A DNA stretch of 7,535 nucleotides from Candidatus Bathyarchaeota archaeon (lineage in GTDB: Archaea > Thermoproteota > Bathyarchaeia > 40CM-2-53-6), in NCBI GenBank assembly GCA_005888675.1, contig VBBA01000018.1, positions 1 through 7,535 of the forward strand, given 5' to 3'. The position numbers were made by a program, and so were the translations under genes. Below are positions 1 through 6,241 of the stretch, piece after piece. Within the stretch, counting starts at the first letter, position 1. Every line of letters begins with the position of its first letter. The notes beneath the pieces were generated by a model. It did not search any database. It was given only the letters and a program-made list of their open reading frames with translations, and was not told the DNA's origin.

Positions 1-92
1 ATTATCATTACTTCTCCGAGGCTTGTTGGTGCCCGCTATGTCCAATTCCTGTGTTGAATCGGGTTAATTCGTCGTTCGAAAGTTGGAGTTTT

Positions 93-602
93 ATGAATCA
101 GGTTGTCCAGGTGCATCTTTTTTATCCAAGCATCACCACTTTTGGAGGAAGGGGAATTCGGGATCCGTTGATTTATTCGCAATTGTCATCGGACTTGTGG
201 GCGGTTCGCTTGGAGGATGGGGATGATATCTTAATGAGTTTGAGAAGGTTTGTGGAGGTTAAGCGGATTCGGGCTGGGCTGTTGGAAGGGATTGGCTCAT
301 TGAAGAAGGTGAGGCTGGGATATTATGATTTTGAGACGCATAAGTATTCTTGGCAGGTGTTTGAAGAGGATATGGAGATTCTCAATCTCTCTGGGAACGT
401 GTCGACGAAGGATGCTGGATACATTCCGCATGTTCATGTGGCTCTGGGACGAAAGGATTTCTCGGTGCTTGGGGGTCATCTTGACGATGGATCACAGGCT
501 AACATGGTCGAGGTTTTTGTTCGTCGACTGCCTGGTGAGCTTGTGAAGGCCCATGACCAGAAGATTGGTCTGAACGTGCTTCAGCTTTCAGGCAAGATTT
601 AG
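93..602 (+). CDS. PPC/DUF296-domain protein (stand-alone)
   Basis: A single PPC (plants and prokaryotes conserved, DUF296) domain fills most of the protein. Counting from the ATG at 93 (169 aa), the visible family landmarks are GIGSL (66-70), EILNLSGN (95-102), HVHVALG with His113 and His115, and GGHL with His129. In prokaryotic PPC proteins these histidines form a metal site. The family is trimeric; in plants it is fused to AT-hooks and binds DNA, but the role of stand-alone prokaryotic versions is not settled, and no AT-hook is visible here. The start is uncertain. The open frame extends to a GTG at 51. ATG 93 has GGAG only 4 nt upstream. The domain itself begins near a TTG at 168 (LIYSQLSSDLWAVRL), which would give the family's usual length of about 144 aa and lies 13 nt past a strong GGAGGAAGGGG tract (144-154). 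The family call is firm; the start is not. Confidence 0.88.
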   Translation: MNQVVQVHLFYPSITTFGGRGIRDPLIYSQLSSDLWAVRLEDGDDILMSLRRFVEVKRIRAGLLEGIGSLKKVRLGYYDFETHKYSWQVFEEDMEILNLSGNVSTKDAGYIPHVHVALGRKDFSVLGGHLDDGSQANMVEVFVRRLPGELVKAHDQKIGLNVLQLSGKI

Positions 603-1080
603 GCCATCTAGTCAGAGTCTACGCTATGTAGGAAGTCACTGTCCTTCGATCGTGCTACGCGCGGCCTATGGGATCAAAGATAGTCTCGGGCGCCCGGTGT
701 TATCGAAAATGGTGAGGTCCCTAAAGTGACACTGCCCGCAAAATCCTCTCGGGTTCAGACCTTCGCCGCATACCGAGCACCGCCTGCCCGTCCATTTCTT
801 CGGTCTATTGTCGATTGGCGATGTCGATAATACTGGCCGCATTTTCTACACTAGAGAACTGGTAATTTCATAGAAACTTAGAGGTCACTCCGCATCACAA
901 TAGTCAATCGGGAATATTTTGAATCATTTGTAATCCCTGGCCGTCCCCAGGAGGACCATCGAATCCGGGCGGACACTTTCTCCCCAGTATCTGACGGTTC
1001 TCTCCTCACGGACCAAGTCGCCTATTACGGAATCTCGACCGTTTCACGATTGCTACAACTCACCTCGAGTCTTTTCATCC
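603..1080. other. 478-bp intergenic region without a convincing gene
   Basis: No protein-like reading frame or tRNA is apparent on either strand. Visible items are a perfect 10-bp palindrome CGGGCGCCCG (687-696), an A/T-rich patch around 911-933 that includes AATATTTTG and could serve as a TATA region, and just after it a GC-rich segment (941-974). In that segment CCGTCC can pair with GGGCGG (one G-U pair), and GTCC (943-946) can pair with GGAC at either 953-956 or 971-974. If transcription starts after the A/T patch, the following MFS gene would have a leader of about 130 nt. The frame upstream of the MFS ATG stays open for over 100 nt but offers no ATG, GTG or TTG. Confidence 0.5.
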
Positions 1081-2253
1081 ATGGCAAGAAAAACCGGTCT
1101 CCGAACGATTCTATATCTTTACCTCGCAGTTTTCTTAACACGAATCGGGTTCGGAAGCGTCACAATAATCTTCCCGATATATCTGCACGCGGCAAGCTTC
1201 CAGGTGGGGTTGATTCTAGCGCTCTATCCCATAGCTGAGGCAACGTCTGCCATGCCAGTGGGTCGTTTGGCGGACCGGTTTAGTAGAAAGAGGTTACATG
1301 TTTTCGGAATGTTCTTCATTACTATCTTGACTGCTGCGATAGGATTCACGACTGACCTTTACAAGGTGTCGATCATTCATGGTTTGATGGGTTTCTCGGC
1401 TGCAACGGCGGCCGTGACTTCCCTTACAATATTGGGAGATGCTACAAAGCAGACGAATCGTGGGAAAGGTATGGGTGGTTTTGATCTTGCTAATCTTGCG
1501 GGTTATGGTGTAGGTTTTGGTGTTGGATCGGTTTTGGTGAACTTGAGCTTCTTTCAGGGACACCTGAACTATGCATTCTGGCTCACCGCCTCGATCTTTC
1601 TGGTCACAGGTATTATTGCGATGCGGTTTCTTCAGGAGCCGGTGAAGGTGGAGGAGTTTCTGAGGAGGCCTGAGGTTCGTGTTCGTGAGCGGAAGATTGG
1701 GGGAAGGATTCGTCCGATAATGCCGGTCTGGATTGCGCAGACGGTGATTCTTGGTATGTACTTTTTGCTTCCTAAGGCGTTCAAGGATGCTAGTTATGTT
1801 CCGACTACCCAGGTTTTGATCTTTCTTGGTGTTCTTGGTGGGTTGTTTGTGTTGGGGAGCATACTCTTTGGTCATATTTCGGATAAGCTTGGACGGACCA
1901 AGATAATGATACTCGGTGCTTTTGGCGAGCTGGGCTTTCTTGGTGTCTTCGGATGGTCGTTTCCGAATAATGGTTTCTTACGTTATGAGTTAGTTCTGGC
2001 GCCTTTGTTCTTTCTTGCGTCTGCGATAGCTCCTACAATCCTGGCTTATGTGAGTGATATTTCGGGTAAGGCTAAGCGGGGTTCTGCGAATGCATTGTAT
2101 AGTATGGTTTTGAGCCTGGGTTTGGCTATTGGTAATATTGTTGGGGGTTTTGTTGGGGAGTATGGTATTCAATGGATCTTTTTGGCGGGTGCTGGGATAT
2201 TATTTCCCTCGATAATTGCCAGCTCTGCCATGCTGGGCTCCAGAAGGAAATGA
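1081..2253 (+). CDS. Major facilitator superfamily transporter, 12 TM
   Basis: A complete secondary transporter of 390 aa, the normal MFS size, in the cytoplasmic membrane. About twelve hydrophobic segments can be placed, near 9-31, 40-60, 72-91, 95-117, 133-157, 163-184, 213-232, 245-263, 275-295, 301-326, 335-359 and 363-384, with a charged central loop (185-210, rich in Arg/Glu). MFS motif A is present in both halves: GRLADRFSRKR at 61-71 (loop 2-3) and GHISDKLGRTK at 264-274 (loop 8-9). Helix 5 is glycine-rich (GYGVGFGVGS, 141-150) but lacks the GP of the drug-antiporter motif C. The substrate cannot be told; efflux of a small molecule is the default guess. The ATG at 1081 has no Shine-Dalgarno and sits just before helix 1, so the N-terminus is complete. 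From about 1440 onward much of the gene is G/T-rich at wobble positions, unlike its first third. Confidence 0.93.
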   Translation: MARKTGLRTILYLYLAVFLTRIGFGSVTIIFPIYLHAASFQVGLILALYPIAEATSAMPVGRLADRFSRKRLHVFGMFFITILTAAIGFTTDLYKVSIIHGLMGFSAATAAVTSLTILGDATKQTNRGKGMGGFDLANLAGYGVGFGVGSVLVNLSFFQGHLNYAFWLTASIFLVTGIIAMRFLQEPVKVEEFLRRPEVRVRERKIGGRIRPIMPVWIAQTVILGMYFLLPKAFKDASYVPTTQVLIFLGVLGGLFVLGSILFGHISDKLGRTKIMILGAFGELGFLGVFGWSFPNNGFLRYELVLAPLFFLASAIAPTILAYVSDISGKAKRGSANALYSMVLSLGLAIGNIVGGFVGEYGIQWIFLAGAGILFPSIIASSAMLGSRRK

Positions 2254-2265
2254 GGATGCGATATG

Positions 2266-2336
2266 GGCCCCGACAGTTGAATGACTAGGGCTTTTGCTGC
2301 ATTCGGAGGGGGCCGGGAGGGTTCTTGTTTGTTCTC
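2266..2336 (+). terminator. Possible MFS transcript terminator
   Basis: Just past the MFS stop, GGCCCC (2266-2271) can pair with GGGGCC (2309-2314). The 37-nt loop is long. A T-rich stretch follows (2321-2336, GTTCTTGTTTGTTCTC). A GC stem followed by a T-rich tract fits transcript termination, but the large loop and interrupted T-run make this weak. Archaeal termination may instead rely on the T6 run at 2411-2416. Confidence 0.25.
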
Positions 2337-2570
2337 TGGGGCTGGAGAAAAATAATGGGGGTGGGGATCAATAATAATTCTTAGGGTGAATTTGAAAAGC
2401 GCCCGTAAAACTTTTTTCCAGCGAATTCTTTCGTTGGTTCTTTGCTTTGGATGTCGATTTGGTTAGGCAGAGGCAGAGTCGTGTCGGTCCGAAAGTATTC
2501 GGAATGTCTCTTTGACGTCTTGAAACTCTACAATCTACCCCCCTTTTTTCCAACTTTATTTTCTACTGCG

Positions 2571-2731
2571 CCTCAAAATGAGCGAGATCGGCTGAAATTC
2601 GCGTATTATGATAAGAAAAGCATTTTGCGGAAATGGGTTTATTCATTTAAACATAGCGGAAATTCGCGAGGAGATCATCGGGGGCCAGAAAACATGCGCT
2701 CCGATTGCCAATCAGGGCTCAAAATGAACGA
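2571..2731. repeat. Cluster of short imperfect direct and inverted repeats
   Basis: CTCAAAATGAGCGA (2572-2585) recurs as CTCAAAATGAACGA (2718-2731), 13 of 14 bases identical. GAAATTCGCG occurs at 2594-2603 and 2659-2668. GCGGAAAT occurs at 2627-2634 and 2656-2663. In addition, CCTCAAAATG (2571-2580) and CATTTTGCGG (2621-2630) are complementary at 9 of 10 positions, so the segment could fold with a 40-nt loop. The units are short and chance is not excluded, but three repeated words within 160 bp of non-coding DNA is more than expected by eye. Confidence 0.4.
2608..2727 (+). CDS. Doubtful 39-aa small ORF
   Basis: An ATG-started frame of 39 codons ending at TGA 2725-2727. It begins MIRKAFCGNGF and contains a short charged, helical-looking stretch (AEIREEII, residues 17-24), with Cys7 and Cys30. 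An A/T-rich patch at 2552-2563 (AACTTTATTTTC) lies about 45-55 nt upstream and could act as a TATA box giving a short leader, but no Shine-Dalgarno is present. The repeats described for this spacer run through it. I do not recognise it. A frame of this length is common by chance in non-coding DNA, so this is a candidate only. Confidence 0.13.
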   Translation: MIRKAFCGNGFIHLNIAEIREEIIGGQKTCAPIANQGSK

Positions 2732-2785
2732 TTTCCTCCCTGGCGGGTAAGAAGGTCATAAATTTTCTAAAAGCGATGCAACTAT

Positions 2786-2842
2786 ACAAACGAATTGGTC
2801 GCCCGTTGACAATCCGATCGACCTCAGTATCGTTGAGTTTGT
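2786..2842 (-). terminator. Nested inverted repeat at the PiT 3' end
   Basis: Two nested complementary pairs, ACAAAC (2786-2791) with GTTTGT (2837-2842) and GGTCG (2797-2801) with CGACC (2819-2823), can form an interrupted hairpin. It begins 28 nt beyond the PiT stop codon. On the minus strand it is followed by a T-rich run (complement of 2758-2774). The position suits a 3'-end or terminator structure of the PiT mRNA. It could also be a small structured RNA; the internal loops make its stability uncertain. Confidence 0.3.
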
Positions 2843-2870
2843 ACCGTCTGGCGAGAGTGATTGTCGAGGC

Positions 2871-3860
2871 TCAGTGAGGTAGGAGCATAGAGGCTAGGAT
2901 CGTCAAGAGACCTGCCACGGGAAAAGTGATTGCCCATGCGAGAATTATGTTCCCGGTAGTGCTCCAGAAGACTTCTCTATCGTTAGCCCGAGCTCCCGCT
3001 TTCGCGGCAGCAGCCACATGAGTAGTCGAGATGGGAGCTCCGAATATCGCGCCCGCACTAACTAGGGCGGCGGTGGTCAGGCCGGCTCTGAGACGCTGAT
3101 CATCATCCAGCTGTTCCTCCCTGCTTACAAGTGACTCTGTGATTTTGCGGCCCCAAGAGATTGAGCCGATGAATAGGGCCAGACTGACAAAGGCGTATGG
3201 AAGCCAGAGAGAGTCTTGAGACGAGAAGGGAAGGAGGAAGAAGCCGAGAGCTGCCATCTTGGGCGCATCATTGATTCCTCTCGAGAACGAGGTTAGAGCT
3301 GCGGAGCCCCAGTGAAGAATCTTGACTCTTCCTGGACCCAGCCCGCTAATCGCTGAACGACCATGCGCTAGCCGATGGAAGACATAGGTTGCGAGTAGTG
3401 CGAGGAATGGGCTGGCTGCCATGGGCAATAGAACCCTTAGCAGGAGGACATTCCATTGGATACCGCTTGTACCGTAGAGATAGATGAGTAGGAAGACGAT
3501 CGCTCCAATAATCGTGTGAGTAGACGAGACTGGAATACGGAGAAGAGTCGTGGCAACAACCCAGACGGTTGCCGCAACGAGAACCGAGAGAGCAAACGAT
3601 TCTCCAAGAGGAACCTTGACAAGGTCTTGGGTGAATACTAGGAACAATCGTCCTGAAACATAGATTGCCGCTATGCTTCCGACACCGCTGAAAAGAGCAC
3701 CCCAGACGACAGCCCGGGTGATAGATGCAGGCTTCGGTTGATCGCCTTTGGTAGCAACAATCAAACCAGCCACAATCTTACCCACATCGTTCGCTCCGTT
3801 TACAAACGCTAGCGCGAAGAGAACTGCGAAACCTGCCGGGACGACCAGCAATTCGTACAA
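2871..3860 (-). CDS. pit: PiT-family inorganic phosphate permease
   Basis: An integral membrane symporter for inorganic phosphate (PF01384 family), 329 aa and full length. The family's inverted-repeat architecture is clear. The N-terminal half has NGANDVGK (21-28) and PVSSTHTIIGA (110-120). The C-terminal half has SFSRGINDAPKMA (191-203) and GAPISTTHVAAAA (274-286). The Asn-Asp pairs and the Ser-Thr-His segments are the conserved substrate and cation-coupling regions. A charged cytoplasmic loop (238-258) separates the last helices. Family knowledge supports phosphate uptake coupled to H+ or Na+; which ion cannot be told here. The start is TTG at 3860, because an in-frame TAG lies three codons upstream; AGGAG lies only 3 nt before it. 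TTG at 3851 would give 12-nt spacing. The DUF47/PhoU-like partner often found next to pit is absent from this window. Transcribed divergently from the SRPBCC gene. Confidence 0.95.
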   Translation of the reverse strand: MYELLVVPAGFAVLFALAFVNGANDVGKIVAGLIVATKGDQPKPASITRAVVWGALFSGVGSIAAIYVSGRLFLVFTQDLVKVPLGESFALSVLVAATVWVVATTLLRIPVSSTHTIIGAIVFLLIYLYGTSGIQWNVLLLRVLLPMAASPFLALLATYVFHRLAHGRSAISGLGPGRVKILHWGSAALTSFSRGINDAPKMAALGFFLLPFSSQDSLWLPYAFVSLALFIGSISWGRKITESLVSREEQLDDDQRLRAGLTTAALVSAGAIFGAPISTTHVAAAAKAGARANDREVFWSTTGNIILAWAITFPVAGLLTILASMLLPH

Positions 3861-3929
3861 AGACTCCTAAACGTATGGATTAATAATTTCCCAACAGACT
3901 GCCAATTTACTCTGGTAGGATTATTCCCT
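3861..3929. promoter_or_regulatory. Shared divergent promoter region (PiT / SRPBCC)
   Basis: Only 69 bp separate the two divergent TTG starts. A near-symmetric A/T block (ATTAATAATTT, about 3880-3890) reads as a TATA-like box on both strands. Toward PiT it lies about 25 nt before the TTG, with AGGAG at 3864-3868 on the minus strand. Toward the SRPBCC gene it would allow a start near 3910 and a short leader carrying AGGA (3917-3920), 9 nt before the TTG. The two genes may share this element or compete for it. Confidence 0.45.
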
Positions 3930-4379
3930 TTGACCACTAACAAGCCTCTGCTTGAAAAGACGGAAACGTCCACTGACAGGATCACCATTGTGGCAGAGTT
4001 TCCCCACATAAACAGGGAATCTCTCTTCGACCTCTGGACCGATCCTGATCTATTGAAGAAATGGTGGCCTCCACTTGCCGAGCTCGAGCCCAAGCTCGGT
4101 GGAAAATATCATTTCTCCTGGCCCAATCAGGACTGGCATCTCAGAGGCAAGTATACTATGGTCAGGAGGGGAGAGAAGCTTGGTTTTACGTGGAAATGGG
4201 ATCATGAATCCGTCAACGAAACCAGGGTCACAGTGTCATTTGTATCACTGCCGCAAAACGGAACAAGGCTTACGCTTCAGCATGAAGGCTACGCGAAAAA
4301 CAAGGAAGACCGCAAGATAAGAGACGAGCAAATAGAGAGTTGGATGTTCTTCCTCGGAAAACTTCAAGAAACAACTTGA
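3930..4379 (+). CDS. SRPBCC / AHSA1-like domain protein
   Basis: A 149-aa soluble protein with the START-like SRPBCC fold of the AHSA1 (Hsp90 ATPase activator C-terminal-like) group. The family signature runs in order: LFDLWTDPDLLKKWW (32-46), GGKYHFSW (57-64), a GKYTMV strand (73-78), LGFTWKW (84-90), TRVTVSF (98-104), GTRLTLQHEG (111-120), and a closing helix ESWMFFLGKLQ (136-146) equivalent to the usual GW..L..L. These domains form a hydrophobic cavity for a ligand. Despite the family name, most prokaryotic members have no proven Hsp90 link, and the ligand is unknown. The start is taken as TTG at 3930 with AGGA 9 nt upstream; the first 15-18 residues precede the fold. The gene ends 12 bp from the convergent permease gene, leaving no room for separate terminators. 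Confidence 0.88.
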   Translation: MTTNKPLLEKTETSTDRITIVAEFPHINRESLFDLWTDPDLLKKWWPPLAELEPKLGGKYHFSWPNQDWHLRGKYTMVRRGEKLGFTWKWDHESVNETRVTVSFVSLPQNGTRLTLQHEGYAKNKEDRKIRDEQIESWMFFLGKLQETT

Positions 4380-4391
4380 TTCCCCCCGGTG

Positions 4392-5267
4392 TCACCCCAT
4401 TCGCCTAGAGATATCCGCATACCAGAAGTAACCCGCCGCGACGCCTATCGCCACCAGAGTGTAGGCTAGCAAGATCGCCACGGACAATTCTATTGTAGGG
4501 ACAATTGTATTGTCGGCACCGACGAATCGAAGAACGATCCCGACCGTCTGGGGAAGCAGGGGAGATGCATATTGCACCGGGAGGGAATTTGCCGGGGAAG
4601 TCGGCAGATAGATCTGAACGGTCCGGTAGAACTCCCGTCCAGTTAATGAGAAGATGAGGCCCAAGTAACCGCTGATTATGAAGCTAGCGAAGAAGACAGC
4701 GGAGGAGAATATGTAGGCGAGTGAGGATCTTCTTACGAGTTCGCCGAGCATGAATGCCAGCGAATAGAAGATCAATGAAGAGAAGGCTTGCACGATGAAG
4801 AGGCCTGGAAGGATTTCAAGGCTAGCCTGAGGACCGAAGAATGTGAAGGCGGAACCCACACTGAGCAAAATGTTGAACGCTAGAATTATCAGGAATAGGA
4901 TGAATCCGCCGAGAAATTTTCCGGCAAAGTAATCGTTTCTTCGGACCGGCTTCGAAAGCAACAACTCTGCGGTTCCCTGCTCATACTCCTCGGACATTGC
5001 ACCTGCCGCGATCAGGATTGCGGTGAAGTTGAGAAATAATGGCTGGAGCCCGAAGACTCCTGCGACCCATATGTAAGGATAGGCGGCGAGTGGGATAAAT
5101 CCGGTCCCGTTTGTCGCGGTTGACAATGCGTAGTACGGGAATGTATCTAGGAGGATAGTGAAGGCAAGCAGGGCGAGAACCTTCCGCTTTGCGATTGCCC
5201 GTTTCATCTCGTAACGGATGAAGGAGACGATTACGTCGATCCGACTCATCTTATCGATCGACTCCAT
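4392..5267 (-). CDS. ABC-2-type transporter permease
   Basis: Membrane subunit of an ABC exporter, 291 aa, with six predicted helices near 30-48, 72-91, 118-142, 152-174, 184-206 and 258-283. Between helices 2 and 3 lies the typical ABC-2 motif SEEYEQGTAELLLSKPVRR (92-110), followed by Gly-Lys at 116-117, a cytoplasmic coupling segment that meets the ATPase. A long loop (207-257, Pro/Ser-rich) between helices 5 and 6 is likely extracellular. The ATG at 5267 overlaps the end of the ATPase gene by 17 nt. A second ATG at 5249 (residue 7) lies one base after the ATPase stop with GGAG about 12 nt ahead, so the true start may be there. Either way the two genes are translationally coupled and form one transporter, presumably a dimer of each subunit. 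The substrate is unknown. Confidence 0.92.
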   Translation of the reverse strand: MESIDKMSRIDVIVSFIRYEMKRAIAKRKVLALLAFTILLDTFPYYALSTATNGTGFIPLAAYPYIWVAGVFGLQPLFLNFTAILIAAGAMSEEYEQGTAELLLSKPVRRNDYFAGKFLGGFILFLIILAFNILLSVGSAFTFFGPQASLEILPGLFIVQAFSSLIFYSLAFMLGELVRRSSLAYIFSSAVFFASFIISGYLGLIFSLTGREFYRTVQIYLPTSPANSLPVQYASPLLPQTVGIVLRFVGADNTIVPTIELSVAILLAYTLVAIGVAAGYFWYADISRRMG

Positions 5268-6210
5268 TCTTCTTCAAAGCCTCGATGTACGCTCTCTCTA
5301 GCATATTGTCAGCTGTCTTGATCGTGTACAACCTGGCTCCGCTCTTAACGATCAAGTCCGATAAGGCTGGTCTGATATCGTCGTGTCCCTTGATGATGAT
5401 CTCAATAGTCTGACTGTTGATCGTTACTTGAGAGACATTGGGCATCCCCTTGATGCTGTTTATCGTTTCTTGTGGTAGTCCCTGTGCCTCTACTGTCACA
5501 ACCGAATAGTCTAACACCTTCCGGATGACATCTGAGCTGGAACCTCGGAAGAGTATCCTGCCGCTGTGTATGATTAGTACAGATGTGCAGAGAGATTCCA
5601 CCTCGTTCATCATATGGGAAGACATGAACACCGTCCCCTTTCCTCCCATTGCGAACTCTCGGAAGACTTCTCTGAAATGAGCCGAGCCCGCAGGGTCCAG
5701 CCCAAGCATCGGCTCGTCAAGAACCAATAGTTCGGGACTGCCGATTAGAGCTTGGGCAACACTGAGTCGCTGCACCATCCCTTTGCTTAGCTTGCCAACT
5801 TTGGTATCTCGATACTCGATCAGTCCAACAAGCTCAAGCACACGCCTAATCTCATCTTGCTTGTCCCCTTTGAATTCTAGCTCGTGCAGTACAAGGGTAA
5901 GGAGCTCAGTGGGTGTGAGGAAGGTTTGGATGTTGGGCAGCTCGGGGGAATAAGCGACATGGTTGAGCGCCTCAACGTGTTTTGAGATAGGATCGTACCC
6001 ATTTACGCGGACGTTCCCGGATGAGGGTCGAATTAATCCAAGCATGAGGCGTATACAGGTAGTTTTCCCGGACCCATTGGGACCAAGGAAACCCACGATC
6101 TCCCCCTTGCCAATGCTAAGATCGACCGGACCAATCTTCTTACTACCGTAATCTTTCACCGTATTTTGAAACTGTAATATTGAAGGTCCTTGAGAACTTG
6201 GATTACTCAT
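5251..6210 (-). CDS. ABC transporter ATP-binding protein (ABC-2 export type)
   Basis: Cytoplasmic ATPase of 319 aa that powers the adjacent permease. The nucleotide-binding domain spans about 11-225: Walker A GPNGSGKTT (43-51), signature LSKGM (141-145), Walker B LLVLDEP (161-167) with catalytic Glu166, D-loop LGLDP (169-173) and switch His199 in SSHMMNEVE. At the Q-loop the usual Gln appears to be Glu90 (YSPELP), a substitution often seen in ABC-2 drug/Na+-type ATPases. Residues 226-319 form a C-terminal accessory domain found in this type, possibly ferredoxin-like (inference). The ATG at 6210 has no clear Shine-Dalgarno and follows the surface-protein stop by 31 nt, so it is probably read from the same mRNA. 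It overlaps or abuts the permease downstream. Confidence 0.95.
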   Translation of the reverse strand: MSNPSSQGPSILQFQNTVKDYGSKKIGPVDLSIGKGEIVGFLGPNGSGKTTCIRLMLGLIRPSSGNVRVNGYDPISKHVEALNHVAYSPELPNIQTFLTPTELLTLVLHELEFKGDKQDEIRRVLELVGLIEYRDTKVGKLSKGMVQRLSVAQALIGSPELLVLDEPMLGLDPAGSAHFREVFREFAMGGKGTVFMSSHMMNEVESLCTSVLIIHSGRILFRGSSSDVIRKVLDYSVVTVEAQGLPQETINSIKGMPNVSQVTINSQTIEIIIKGHDDIRPALSDLIVKSGARLYTIKTADNMLERAYIEALKKNGVDR

Positions 6211-6241
6211 ACGTAATCAAGAAATTCTCTATGACTTTGCG

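Larger units (their letters stand above)
2254..2870. other. 617-bp convergent spacer with repeats, no firm gene
   Basis: Lies between the 3' ends of the MFS and PiT genes. It holds G-rich tracts (2306-2323 and 2338-2364), T-tracts on the + strand (2411-2416 and 2544-2549) that could end the MFS transcript, a cluster of short imperfect repeats (2571-2731), and a nested inverted repeat next to the PiT stop (2786-2842). Several short open frames exist. The longest reads from 2442 to 2750 on the + strand but is low-complexity in appearance, has no ribosome site and resembles nothing I know. A 39-codon frame at 2608-2727 is listed separately. I see no mobile-element remnant or tRNA. Confidence 0.5.

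Noticed and set aside
687..696. Palindrome CGGGCGCCCG as a strong operator
   Set aside because: A single 10-bp GC palindrome far from any start codon and without a matching copy; noted in the intergenic entry but not called as a site.
941..974. tRNA-like T-arm (TCGAATCC in a GC-rich context)
   Set aside because: The flanking bases do not form a 5-bp T-stem, and no acceptor, D or anticodon arm can be built around it.
1294..1875. Long minus-strand frame of 193 codons opposite the MFS gene
   Set aside because: It is the antisense shadow of a clear MFS coding region whose G/T bias removes stop codons on the other strand; its product is rich in Thr, Asn, His, Arg and Lys with no domain.
2605..2614. 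C-box-like ATGATAA, suggesting a C/D box guide RNA
   Set aside because: One mismatch to RUGAUGA and no D box CUGA at suitable distance downstream, so a guide RNA is not supported.
2571..2731. CRISPR-like array
   Set aside because: The repeats are 8-14 bp, of three different types and irregularly spaced; there are no uniform spacers and no cas genes.
2442..2750. 102-codon plus-strand frame in the MFS-PiT spacer
   Set aside because: TTG-led, no ribosome site, no hydrophobic or domain pattern, Arg/Ser/Pro-rich random-looking content, and it runs through the repeat cluster; nothing supports it as a gene.
3809..4093. Minus-strand frame across the PiT-SRPBCC junction
   Set aside because: It overlaps two well-supported genes in other frames and has no protein-like pattern.
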